A stretch of 5,506 nucleotides of DNA from Candidatus Avelusimicrobium ruminicola (GTDB lineage Bacteria; Elusimicrobiota; Elusimicrobia; Elusimicrobiales; Elusimicrobiaceae): contig ONQH01000071.1 of assembly GCA_900319885.1 (NCBI GenBank), forward strand, positions 1 through 5,506, given 5' to 3'. The notes beneath the pieces were generated by a model that searched no databases, was not told where the DNA came from, and saw nothing but the letters and a program-made list of their open reading frames with translations. The position numbers and the translations under genes are program-made. Within the stretch, counting starts at the first letter, position 1, and each line of letters starts with the position of its first letter. Positions 1 through 5,506 of the stretch are shown here, piece after piece.

Positions 1-460
1 TCCGTTTGGCGGTGTTATTCAAAATTTCAATCCCAATATCTTTATGTTGGTTTTCACGTCCGTGGAATACCACCACAAAGCGCACCTGATTTTTTTTGCG
101 TAAAAATTCTTCAATCTGGCGCATGCGTACTTCTAAATCGTGCGGCGCAATGTGCGATTTGATACGCAACTCTTTCATCGTCACTTTGGCCTGTTTCTTT
201 TTCGCCTCACTGGCTCTTTTACCCTGTTCATAGACGTATTTATTGTAGTCTAAGATTTTGCACACGGGCGGGTTGGCATTGGGGGAAATTTCCACCAGGT
301 CCAACTCTTGCTCTTTGGCTAAGCTGACGGCTTGCGTGAGCGGCAATACGCCGATCATAGACCCGTCAGAGTTAATCACGCGCACTTCCTCTGCGCGGAT
401 GTTCATATTTCTAGGGTAGAGATCTTTTTTATATTCTCTTTTTCTATCAAATCTTGCCAT
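1..460 (-). CDS. infC: Translation initiation factor IF-3 (partial, 3' end cut by window edge)
   Basis: IF-3 binds the 30S ribosomal subunit, keeps it apart from 50S and checks the start codon-initiator tRNA pairing. The 153 visible codons align through both family domains. The N-terminal domain has IRAEEVRVINSDG (about residues 21-33) and DLVEISPNANPPVCKILDY, the classic IF-3 signature. A lysine-rich linker (EAKKKQAKVTMKELRIK) follows. The C-terminal domain starts at HIAPHDLEVRMRQIEEFL and includes VRFVVVFHGREN. Against the roughly 180-residue E. coli protein, about 25-30 C-terminal residues lie beyond the left edge. The ATG at 458-460 is the most upstream start possible, because an in-frame TAA (461-463) directly precedes it. 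No Shine-Dalgarno sequence is visible, unlike the SD-bearing genes nearby, and the start is ATG rather than the rare AUU/AUC codons known for infC in some bacteria. The usual downstream partners rpmI and rplT would lie outside the window. The identification is very secure. Confidence 0.97.
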   Translation of the reverse strand, partial: MARFDRKREYKKDLYPRNMNIRAEEVRVINSDGSMIGVLPLTQAVSLAKEQELDLVEISPNANPPVCKILDYNKYVYEQGKRASEAKKKQAKVTMKELRIKSHIAPHDLEVRMRQIEEFLRKKNQVRFVVVFHGRENQHKDIGIEILNNTAKR

Positions 461-474
461 TTAATTATTCTGCG

Positions 475-504
475 AAAAAAATTGCCCCTTTTTGGGACAA
501 TTTT
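475..504 (-). terminator. Rho-independent terminator of the 541-1017 gene, overlapping the infC leader
   Basis: Read on the minus strand, 494-504 pairs with 478-488 as an 11-bp stem (AAAATTGTCCC with GGGGCAATTTT, one G-U wobble) around an AAAAA loop. A run of seven U residues covers 475-481. It lies about 37 bases after the stop codon of the upstream gene, as expected for its terminator. Because the infC promoter sits between that stop codon and the hairpin, infC transcripts would carry only part of the 5' arm. A role as an infC attenuator is an alternative. The stem is also fairly symmetric, so weak activity on the plus strand is possible. Confidence 0.7.
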
Positions 505-533
505 ATTATATCATTTGTCAATACACGTGTCAA
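505..533 (-). promoter_or_regulatory. Perfect-consensus sigma-70 promoter for infC
   Basis: On the minus strand, TTGACA (528-533) is followed by exactly 17 bases and then TATAAT (505-510), so both hexamers and the spacing match the consensus. A second TTGACA (516-521) lies 12 bases inside the spacer as part of a direct repeat of ATTGACA. It is too close to the -10 box to serve as its -35. The expected transcription start is near 497-499, about 38 bases before the infC ATG, which suits a strong housekeeping promoter. The predicted start falls inside the neighbouring terminator stem. Confidence 0.85.
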
Positions 534-540
534 TGCAACA

Positions 541-1017
541 CTAGGCTTGATCGGCCGGGGCGGTATAGAGCACGGTACCATCTTGGGCTAACTTCCAGCC
601 TTGGATTTTATCGTAGGTCAGTAGCCACGTATTGTACGGGTCCGTCCAGGAAGGATCGCTCGGGGTAGTTTGCAACGTCAGCACGACGCTATCATCCTGC
701 CCGGGCAAAAACACTTCCGCGTGTTGCCAGTTGGCAGAGCGAATTACATACGCCGGCAAAGCCGGGTTGCCCAGGGCTACCGTGGGTGCTAGCGAGGTGG
801 CCTGTTCCCACAAGCGGATACAATCTTGCCGCACCACGCTATAGGTATACCCTGCAGAAGCAATACAGCCGTGCGCGTCGCGGTCGGCCCCTACTAAAGG
901 AGCGGTTGGTTTATCCCCCACCCCGGATTCGCCGGAAGCGGGTGTAAACGGTACATAGACCACCACTAATACAACTAATAAAATGATGGCCGCTAAGAGT
1001 AATACTAATTTTTTCAT
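541..1017 (-). CDS. Small membrane-anchored or exported protein of unknown function
   Basis: The product has 158 residues. A two-lysine N-terminus is followed by one long hydrophobic segment (about residues 4-22), then a Ser/Gly/Pro-rich linker to about 42. There is no lipobox cysteine and no clear signal-peptidase site, so an N-terminal inner-membrane anchor with a periplasmic domain is the simplest reading. The recognisable part is residues 43-71, containing GADRDAHGC, SAGYTYS and DCIRLWE, with cysteines 51 and 66 that could form a disulfide. From memory, a similar DxHGC-SAGYTW-CIRxxE block recurs in small envelope proteins of Gram-negative gut bacteria, but I cannot name a characterised function. 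The C-terminal half (AYVIRSANWQHAEVFLP onward, ending WKLAQDGTVLYTAP) looks like a small beta-rich domain. Only a weak GGA precedes the ATG, while a promoter -10 box lies six bases upstream, suggesting a nearly leaderless mRNA. It follows the GIN-domain gene on the same strand, 54 bases downstream, but appears to have its own promoter. Confidence 0.8.
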   Translation of the reverse strand: MKKLVLLLAAIILLVVLVVVYVPFTPASGESGVGDKPTAPLVGADRDAHGCIASAGYTYSVVRQDCIRLWEQATSLAPTVALGNPALPAYVIRSANWQHAEVFLPGQDDSVVLTLQTTPSDPSWTDPYNTWLLTYDKIQGWKLAQDGTVLYTAPADQA

Positions 1018-1023
1018 AGTTCC

Positions 1024-1032
1024 ATTATAACA
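1024..1032 (-). promoter_or_regulatory. Extended -10 promoter directly before the 541-1017 gene
   Basis: The minus strand reads TGTTATAAT, a consensus TATAAT (1024-1029) with the TGn extension upstream (1030-1032). No good -35 is visible at 17-18 bases upstream, where the GC-rich hairpin lies instead, which fits an extended -10 type. Only six bases (GGAACT) separate it from the ATG at 1017, so transcription would start at or within a base or two of the start codon. Confidence 0.6.
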
Positions 1033-1038
1033 AGATTT

Positions 1039-1062
1039 GACCCCCTTTCGGGGGTCTTTTTT
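1039..1062 (+). terminator. Strong GC hairpin between the GIN-domain gene and the 541-1017 gene, U-tract on the plus strand
   Basis: GACCCCC (1039-1045) and GGGGGTC (1050-1056) form a perfect 7-bp stem around a four-base loop. On the plus strand it is followed by TTTTTT (1057-1062), the layout of an intrinsic terminator. No plus-strand gene lies upstream of it in the window. On the minus strand, the direction of the flanking genes, the loop is GAAA (a stable GNRA tetraloop), the A-run precedes the stem and no U-run follows. It could end the GIN-domain transcript as a U-poor terminator, protect its 3' end, or stop antisense transcription. Confidence 0.55.
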
Positions 1063-1071
1063 GTATTAGAT

Positions 1072-1863
1072 TTAGTTTTCAAAAGCCGGCTGGATATGCT
1101 TGAGATTTCCGCTACGCATTAAGACAGGGTGCCCATGATAGACAATTTCCCCTTTGCCCAAGGCCTCGGCTTTTAGCGACTCGGCCGCAAACACTTCCAC
1201 GTCGCCCGTTGCGTTCACTTGCACGTGCGCCTGATTGACCCGCAAGTCCGCCGCGTCTATTTCTTTGGAACCGTTATTGACTAGTTGTGCTTCTTGGGCA
1301 AAACCGGCCAGTTCTATTTCCGCTTTATCTAAAAGCCCGGCTTCCATCTTTTGTACGTGCAAATGATCCAGGTCAATTTCTGCCTGATTGGTGGCCTGCA
1401 TACGCACGCTATCTGCTTTTAACTGATCGGCGGTAACGTAGGCTTTATCCATGGCAGAAAGGGTGATATTTGTGGTTTCAAAAGCCTCTTGCAAACGCAC
1501 CCGCCCGTTCCCGCGCACGGTAATAGATTCCAGGTGCGGGACCCCAATCTGCACGTGTAATGCGTGGTTCCCCTTTATTTTAACAGGGTGCTTAAAATCA
1601 ATTACGAGGGTATTGTTTTCTACCCGTACATCTGCCAACTCCACTAAATTACTTTTGCCGCTTAGAGAAACGCTTTGCGTATCTTTCTGCCAAATATCCA
1701 CTTGCGCCTCGGCGCGGACTTCAATGGCGTGAAACGGCATCAAATGCGTGAGCGGATGGATCATATGCCGGCCTTCACCGCGTACGGTTTTGGCTTGTAC
1801 GCCCACAGCCAATAACAGCCCCGCTAACGCAAATGCGAACCCTACTGCTATTTTTTTGATCAT
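1072..1863 (-). CDS. Exported GIN-domain (DUF2807) protein, putative adhesin-like beta-solenoid
   Basis: The product has 263 residues from the chosen start. Residues 1-24 are a typical Sec signal peptide: MIKK, a hydrophobic core (AVGFAFALAGLLLAVG) and a VQA cleavage site before KTVRGEG. The mature part matches the GIN/DUF2807 pattern ('putative auto-transporter adhesin head'). It opens with FHAIEVRAEAQVDIWQ, then SLSGKSNLVE, VRVENNTLVIDF and HVQIGVPHLESITVRGNGRV. Repeating short beta-strand turns follow, with small or polar residues at regular positions (TLSAMDKAYV, MQATNQAEIDL, AGLLDKAEIEL, QLVNNGSKEIDA, QVNATGDVEV). The family-like end is KGEIVYHGHPVLMRSGNL. The expected fold is a beta-helix facing the periplasm or cell surface, and members have no well-established biochemical role. 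An in-frame ATG at 1971 would add 36 residues. I reject it because the ATG at 1863 has an AAGGAGG site, begins the signal peptide, and the promoter lies inside that extension. Confidence 0.88.
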   Translation of the reverse strand: MIKKIAVGFAFALAGLLLAVGVQAKTVRGEGRHMIHPLTHLMPFHAIEVRAEAQVDIWQKDTQSVSLSGKSNLVELADVRVENNTLVIDFKHPVKIKGNHALHVQIGVPHLESITVRGNGRVRLQEAFETTNITLSAMDKAYVTADQLKADSVRMQATNQAEIDLDHLHVQKMEAGLLDKAEIELAGFAQEAQLVNNGSKEIDAADLRVNQAHVQVNATGDVEVFAAESLKAEALGKGEIVYHGHPVLMRSGNLKHIQPAFEN

Positions 1864-1868
1864 ATACG

Positions 1869-1875
1869 CCTCCTT
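1869..1875 (-). promoter_or_regulatory. Shine-Dalgarno site fixing the start of the GIN-domain gene
   Basis: AAGGAGG on the minus strand lies five bases before the ATG at 1861-1863. It is the best SD match in the window and decides between this start and the longer open frame beginning at 1971. Confidence 0.9.
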
Positions 1876-1891
1876 GTTGTAAAGTATAGTT

Positions 1892-1920
1892 ATCTTAACA
1901 CGCACACGCCCCTTTGCCAA
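1892..1920 (-). promoter_or_regulatory. Sigma-70 promoter for the GIN-domain gene
   Basis: On the minus strand TTGGCA (1915-1920) is separated by 17 bases from TAAGAT (1892-1897), matching the consensus at five and four of six positions. The predicted start near 1885 leaves a short leader of about 22 bases containing the SD site. A TATACT closer to the gene (1884-1889) is an alternative -10 but lacks a matching -35. Confidence 0.6.
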
Positions 1921-1974
1921 GCACAAAAATTGATTAGTTTGCTTTGTTCTCTTCGTGCATAGCATAAACAAATT

Positions 1975-1983
1975 TGCTAAAAT
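1975..1983 (+). promoter_or_regulatory. Probable extended -10 promoter for nusB-ligA
   Basis: TGCTAAAAT has the TGn extension followed by TAAAAT, five of six matches to the -10 consensus. No convincing -35 lies at the proper distance. The predicted start near 1990 gives a leader of about 29 bases before nusB. A weaker alternative is TTGCTT (1939-1944) with CATAAA (1963-1968) at 18-base spacing. Confidence 0.45.
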
Positions 1984-2018
1984 AAAAATAACTTTCTCAC
2001 CAATTTGTAAGGGGGCTT

Positions 2019-2429
2019 ATGAGCAATCGCAGACAAGCACGCGAATGTGCCTTGCAATCATTGTACTACGCCGACAGTGCCAACCTGGCACCGGAAGTGA
2101 CCGCCAAATATATGGCACAGTTTAAGGGCGAACTGGCCGAGTGTTTCCCGTTTTGTGAAGACTTGGTACATGGTACCGCCAATCACCTCAGCGAGATAGA
2201 TAAACTGGTCTCCGCTTACGCTAAAAACTGGACGATTTCCCGTATGTCGGCGGTGGACCGCTCCATTTTGCGTATGGCCACGTACGAAATGATTTTTAGC
2301 CCGGATAAAACCCCCGTCCCGGCCATCATTGACGAAGCCATTGAACTGGCCAAAAAATTCTCAACGGAAAATTCCAGCAAGTTTATTAACGGGTTGTTAG
2401 ACCAACTTAAAAAAGAACGCAAAAAATAG
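2019..2429 (+). CDS. nusB: Transcription antitermination factor NusB
   Basis: NusB pairs with NusE (ribosomal protein S10), binds boxA RNA and helps RNA polymerase read through rRNA operons as part of the Nus antitermination complex. The protein has 136 residues, close to the family norm of about 130-160, and is all-helical. Family marks run in order: [16 protein letters not shown] at the N-terminus (the arginine-rich RNA-binding end), a helix with [20 protein letters not shown] around residues 46-65, [22 protein letters not shown] in the middle, then [19 protein letters not shown] followed by [10 protein letters not shown] at the C-terminus. An AAGGGGG site lies about four bases before the ATG. 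The gene is followed after eight bases by ligA, so the two are likely cotranscribed. This is not a partnership I recognise as usual, since nusB often sits near riboflavin genes. There are no frameshifts or missing blocks. Confidence 0.95.
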   Translation: MSNRRQARECALQSLYYADSANLAPEVTAKYMAQFKGELAECFPFCEDLVHGTANHLSEIDKLVSAYAKNWTISRMSAVDRSILRMATYEMIFSPDKTPVPAIIDEAIELAKKFSTENSSKFINGLLDQLKKERKK

Positions 2430-2437
2430 GGGCTCTT

Positions 2438-4420
2438 ATGCACCCAAAAGAAGAAATTGAACAACTTAAAAAGTTAATCAATTATCATAACAATCTGTAC
2501 TATAATCTGGACAATCCCGTCTTGTCGGACACGCAGTACGACGAACTTTACAAAAAACTTAAAGATTTAGAAGACGCCTACCCACAGTACCGCACTAAAA
2601 ATTCCCCTACGCAACGCGTAGGTGGCAAAGCCAGCAAAACTTTTAGCGAAGTGGTACACGCAGTCCCCATGATGTCGCTAGATAACTCGTATAACGCCGA
2701 TGACATACGCGCTTGGTACGAACGCACCGCCAAAACGTTACAACGCACCGATTTTGAAATGGTGTTGGAAGCCAAAATTGACGGGGTGTCGTGCTCGCTT
2801 ACGTATGAAAACGGAACGCTTATCCGCGCCGCCAGCCGCGGAGACGGCAAAGTAGGCGAAGATATTACCGCCAATGTGCGTACCATTAAAAGCATCCCGC
2901 ATACGCTGGGAACCCACGCGCCGCAAGGCCTGCTGGAAATACGCGGCGAAGTTTATTTGGACAAAAAAGATTTAGAGGCTCTTAATAAAATTCAGCAAGA
3001 AAAAAACGAAAACACATTTGCCAATACCCGCAACGCAGCCGCCGGATTTTTACGTCATAAAAACGCAGATATTGTAGCGGCTCGGCCGCTCAAATTTTTT
3101 GCCCACTCGTTTGGGGTAGGCGATATTGCGGCAGACTCTTTTAGCGGGTTTATTGAGTTATGCAAAAGTTGGGGCTTTGCCGTAGGGCCGGTACGCACCC
3201 AAACCACGCATATTGAAGATATTATTTCGTTTTATAATAAATTTAAGGATGCACGCCACCAACTCCCGTTTGACGTAGACGGACTTGTAGTAAAAGTAAA
3301 TAATTTTGCCGAGCAAAAAATTTTGGGGGCCACCGCCAAAAGTCCGCGCTGGGCCATTGCGTTCAAATACCCGGCTCCGCAAGCCACTACCCGGTTAAAC
3401 AATGTAATTTTTTCTGTCGGCCGGTCCGGCATTATTACCCCGGTGGCAGAACTGGAACCCGTATCCATAGGCGGCGTAACGATTGCCAACGCCACATTAC
3501 ACAACTTTGATGAAATCAAACGTTTGGGGGTGCGCGTAGGAGACAGCGTTATTGTGGAACGCGCTGGCGAGGTCATCCCCAAAATTGTCAAAGTGGTAGA
3601 GCAAAAAGGCACGCAAGAGATTCTTCCGCCCGCTACGTGCCCGGTATGCGGTGGCAAAGTATATAAAGAAGCCGAAGAAGTGGGGTATTATTGTGTAAAC
3701 CCGGCTTGCCCGGCCCAGTTACGTGCGCGACTATTGCACTTTGCTTCGCGTGATGCGATGGATATTGACGGTCTGGGCGACGTGATTATGGATCAGTTGC
3801 TGGAGCGGCACTTTGTCAGTGACTTTGCCGATATTTATAAACTCACTTTTTTCCATGTGCTTAATTTGGAAAATTTCAAAGATAAAAAAGCACAAAACCT
3901 GTTAGATTCTATTGAAGAAAGCAAACATAAGCCCCTCTCCAAACTATTATTTGCGCTGGGTATTGGTTTTGTGGGGGCCAAAACAGCGGAAATTTTGGCA
4001 GACCATTTCCTCACGTTAGATGCGCTCAAAAACGCCAGTTTGGAAGAGTTGCAATCCATCCGCGAAATTGGCGAGATTGTATCGCAAAGTGTATATGATT
4101 TTTTCCGCGACCCCAAAGTGTGTGAGCAACTGGAACTACTGCGCCAGGAAGGGCTCAATTTTACCCAACCTAAAAAACAACTGACCAGCCAAGTATTAGC
4201 CGGCAAAACCTTTGTGTTCACCGGCGAACTAAGCACCCTCAAACGGACCGAAGCCGAACAACTGGCCAAAGAGTATGGCGGCTATGCCAGCAGCAGTGTA
4301 TCCAAAAAAACTTCTTACGTGGTAGCGGGCGAAAATGCCGGTACCAAACTACGCAAAGCCAACGAACTGGGCATCCCAGTCATTACGGAAGAAGAATTTT
4401 TGAAAATGATTGGTCGGTAA
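2438..4420 (+). CDS. ligA: NAD+-dependent DNA ligase LigA
   Basis: LigA seals nicks in duplex DNA during replication and repair. It uses NAD+ to adenylate an active-site lysine and then the 5' phosphate. The 660-residue protein has every family domain (E. coli LigA is 671). Domain Ia (about 1-65) binds NMN and has [18 protein letters not shown]. The nucleotidyltransferase domain (about 66-315) has the catalytic KIDG with Lys113, [11 protein letters not shown] (134-144), LEIRGEVYL (166-174), DVDGLVVKV (279-287) and WAIAFKYP with Lys310. The OB fold (about 316-395) includes [16 protein letters not shown] and [10 protein letters not shown] four-cysteine zinc finger uses Cys401, Cys404, Cys419 and Cys424. 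Helix-hairpin-helix repeats (about 430-580) include [23 protein letters not shown] domain (about 585-660) starts [20 protein letters not shown]. All catalytic residues I can check are present, so it should be active. AGGGG (2428-2432), overlapping the nusB stop, serves as SD five bases before the ATG. A bidirectional terminator follows. Confidence 0.98.
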   Translation: MHPKEEIEQLKKLINYHNNLYYNLDNPVLSDTQYDELYKKLKDLEDAYPQYRTKNSPTQRVGGKASKTFSEVVHAVPMMSLDNSYNADDIRAWYERTAKTLQRTDFEMVLEAKIDGVSCSLTYENGTLIRAASRGDGKVGEDITANVRTIKSIPHTLGTHAPQGLLEIRGEVYLDKKDLEALNKIQQEKNENTFANTRNAAAGFLRHKNADIVAARPLKFFAHSFGVGDIAADSFSGFIELCKSWGFAVGPVRTQTTHIEDIISFYNKFKDARHQLPFDVDGLVVKVNNFAEQKILGATAKSPRWAIAFKYPAPQATTRLNNVIFSVGRSGIITPVAELEPVSIGGVTIANATLHNFDEIKRLGVRVGDSVIVERAGEVIPKIVKVVEQKGTQEILPPATCPVCGGKVYKEAEEVGYYCVNPACPAQLRARLLHFASRDAMDIDGLGDVIMDQLLERHFVSDFADIYKLTFFHVLNLENFKDKKAQNLLDSIEESKHKPLSKLLFALGIGFVGAKTAEILADHFLTLDALKNASLEELQSIREIGEIVSQSVYDFFRDPKVCEQLELLRQEGLNFTQPKKQLTSQVLAGKTFVFTGELSTLKRTEAEQLAKEYGGYASSSVSKKTSYVVAGENAGTKLRKANELGIPVITEEEFLKMIGR

Positions 4421-4436
4421 CCCCCGCTTTTTGAGC

Positions 4437-4468
4437 AAAAAATTCCCCGCCGTGTAGCGGGGATTTTT
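4437..4468. terminator. Bidirectional terminator between ligA and the TPR gene
   Basis: TCCCCGC (4444-4450) and GCGGGGA (4457-4463) form a 7-bp stem around CGTGTA. A T-run follows on the plus strand (4464-4468), and an A-run precedes (4437-4442) that becomes a U-run on the minus strand. It serves the convergent ends of ligA (stop ends at 4420) and the TPR gene (stop at 4483-4485). A second CCCCGC (4422-4427) could compete for the right arm, probably of little importance. Confidence 0.85.
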
Positions 4469-4482
4469 AAGCAAATCACTTT

Positions 4483-5506
4483 TTATTCATCTTCGGATAA
4501 CGTTAAATTACCGTCGCTTAGACAGATGGTATAATTATACAGGTTGTAATATTCTATCAGTTGGTTTTTGGGAAGTTCCACCTTGGGGTTGCGTTTTTTG
4601 CGCGCCATCATCACATAATAATACGGCACCAATTTGATTTCTTTGGCATCCTTGGTCAGTACAAAATAGCGGTGTTGTTTTTTGGCTACCGGCAGCAAAT
4701 AAACGCCCAAATCTTTCTGCAACGTTTCTTCGGAACAGAGGGTTTCCGTTTCCAGCATTTTCAGTTCCGCGCGGGAAATTTCCATATATCCCTTTTGTTC
4801 CAGCACGTGGGCGCGTTGATTGGCTTTTTGAATTTCCTGTTGCGTCAGCGGTACCGCCTGATTGGGGAGCAAATATTCTTTGTGCCCTTGCAAGGCTTGG
4901 GTGTACACGTGGAAGCCTTCCTCGGTAAGGGTACTGTCCTGCGTAAAGACCGGCTTGCCTTGTTTGTCGCGCAAAAGGAAAACTTCCTTCACGGGAATTT
5001 TTAATTTTAAGAAAACAGCCACCGCATCCTGCCCGATATTTTTCTGTAATGTATTATATCCGTTTAAGGTCAGCATTTCGCGGGCAAAATCGGTATCCTT
5101 ATTAAGTGTAACAATAAAATCTTGGGTATGGGTACCATATTTGTTTTTAAGATAATCTACCCCCATACGCTGTTCGGCTTGGTGAATTTTAGTAAACAGT
5201 TCCCGGTTTTGTTCGGTAAGTTCGGTCTCTTCCGGCTTGACGGCATGGCGCTGTTTAAGGGCCGTAAGCATATCCGCATCCGTCAAATATTCCGGCTCCA
5301 GGTTAATGAGCCGTTGGCGGGCGATGGTGTTAAGCGGCTCCACCGCCAAGGCCGCCTGATACGCATCCGCCGCGCCGGACGTATTGCCTTGCGTTTCCAA
5401 AATAATGCCTTTGCCAATTAAAGAGTTTACGTTGGCCGGGTTGTATTGCAACGACTTTTGATACATATTGAGCGCGCTTTTTTGATCTTGTTTTTTAAGC
5501 GCAATA
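4483..5506 (-). CDS. TPR protein with an unrecognised C-terminal region (partial, 5' end cut by window edge)
   Basis: The frame stays open to the right edge, so the real start lies outside and the ATG at 5466 is internal. The residues before it (IALKKQDQKSALN) continue a tetratricopeptide repeat. About 341 codons are visible. The N-terminal part has the end of one TPR (SALNMYQKSLQYNPAN) and a complete one (SLIGKGIILETQGNTSG followed by AADAYQAALAVEPLN), with the expected Gly/Ala/Tyr/Pro pattern, so more repeats probably lie upstream. The remaining roughly 270 residues match no family I know. They are mixed alpha/beta and fairly charged. They include FAREMLTLNGYNTLQKNIGQ, a segment AVFLKLKIPVKEVFLLRDKQ, an ISRAELKMLETETLCSEETL block, YFVLTKDAKEIKLVPYYYVM, and an acidic tail ending LSEDE. 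No transmembrane segment is visible in this part. TPRs bind proteins, so a scaffold or partner-binding role is likely, but the specific job is unknown. Confidence 0.85.
   Translation of the reverse strand, partial: IALKKQDQKSALNMYQKSLQYNPANVNSLIGKGIILETQGNTSGAADAYQAALAVEPLNTIARQRLINLEPEYLTDADMLTALKQRHAVKPEETELTEQNRELFTKIHQAEQRMGVDYLKNKYGTHTQDFIVTLNKDTDFAREMLTLNGYNTLQKNIGQDAVAVFLKLKIPVKEVFLLRDKQGKPVFTQDSTLTEEGFHVYTQALQGHKEYLLPNQAVPLTQQEIQKANQRAHVLEQKGYMEISRAELKMLETETLCSEETLQKDLGVYLLPVAKKQHRYFVLTKDAKEIKLVPYYYVMMARKKRNPKVELPKNQLIEYYNLYNYTICLSDGNLTLSEDE

Noticed and set aside
89..96. Run of eight A (minus strand) in infC as a possible programmed frameshift site.
   Set aside because: The IF-3 frame continues correctly through it, with no stop or second product nearby. 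It is probably just a lysine-rich stretch.
332..544. Plus-strand 70-codon frame antisense to infC.
   Set aside because: It lies largely over the infC coding strand and promoter, has no SD, and its composition looks like reversed AT-rich sequence.
1864..1971. N-terminal extension of the GIN-domain protein from an ATG at 1971.
   Set aside because: The extension has no membrane-targeting character. The promoter and AAGGAGG site lie inside it, and the signal peptide begins at the ATG at 1863.
1969..1976. Palindrome CAAATTTG next to the nusB -10 box as an operator.
   Set aside because: An 8-base AT-rich palindrome is expected by chance in such sequence and there is no second copy with good symmetry.
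2216..4269. Minus-strand frames of 62-144 codons opposite nusB and ligA.
   Set aside because: They lie antisense to two unmistakable housekeeping genes and show no recognisable domain or start signals.
574..5136. The palindrome GGTACC occurs five times (574, 2172, 4340, 4850, 5131), more than about one expected by chance.
   Set aside because: The copies are scattered within coding sequence without common spacing or context. Codon preference can explain them and the number is small.
4561..5421. Several plus-strand frames of about 97-147 codons opposite the TPR gene.
   Set aside because: Phe/His-rich composition typical of antisense frames, no SD sites, and the minus-strand frame has clear TPR repeats.

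Overview
The window is an ordinary, gene-dense piece of bacterial chromosome. It carries six protein-coding genes, in window order infC (3' end cut by the window), a small membrane-anchored protein of unknown function, an exported GIN-domain (DUF2807) protein, nusB, ligA, and a TPR protein (5' end cut by the window). I see no RNA gene, insertion sequence, phage gene, CRISPR array, attachment site or origin. Promoters match the sigma-70 consensus and most genes have purine-rich Shine-Dalgarno sites. This argues against Bacteroidota, whose promoters differ, even though the GIN-domain protein and the small anchored protein resemble families I know mainly from Gram-negative gut bacteria. My best guess is an uncultured or gut-associated Gram-negative bacterium, with Elusimicrobiota as one candidate. 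That placement is recollection and inference, not a result.

Layout: positions 1-1863 hold three minus-strand genes (GIN-domain protein, small anchored protein, infC, in order of transcription). A 155-base divergent intergenic region (1864-2018) carries a promoter in each direction. Positions 2019-4420 hold the plus-strand pair nusB-ligA, eight bases apart and probably one transcript. A bidirectional terminator near 4437-4468 separates ligA from the convergent minus-strand TPR gene, which runs off the right edge.

Functionally, infC (translation initiation), nusB (rRNA antitermination) and ligA (nick sealing) are core housekeeping genes. The GIN-domain protein and the small anchored protein are accessory envelope proteins, and the TPR protein probably acts through protein-protein contacts. 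Nothing indicates that the six form one system. The most interesting signals are at small scale: a perfect-consensus promoter whose predicted start lies inside the stem of the preceding gene's terminator, a probable leaderless or near-leaderless gene, and a hairpin whose U-tract faces the wrong way. I did not find a convincing undescribed multi-gene system.
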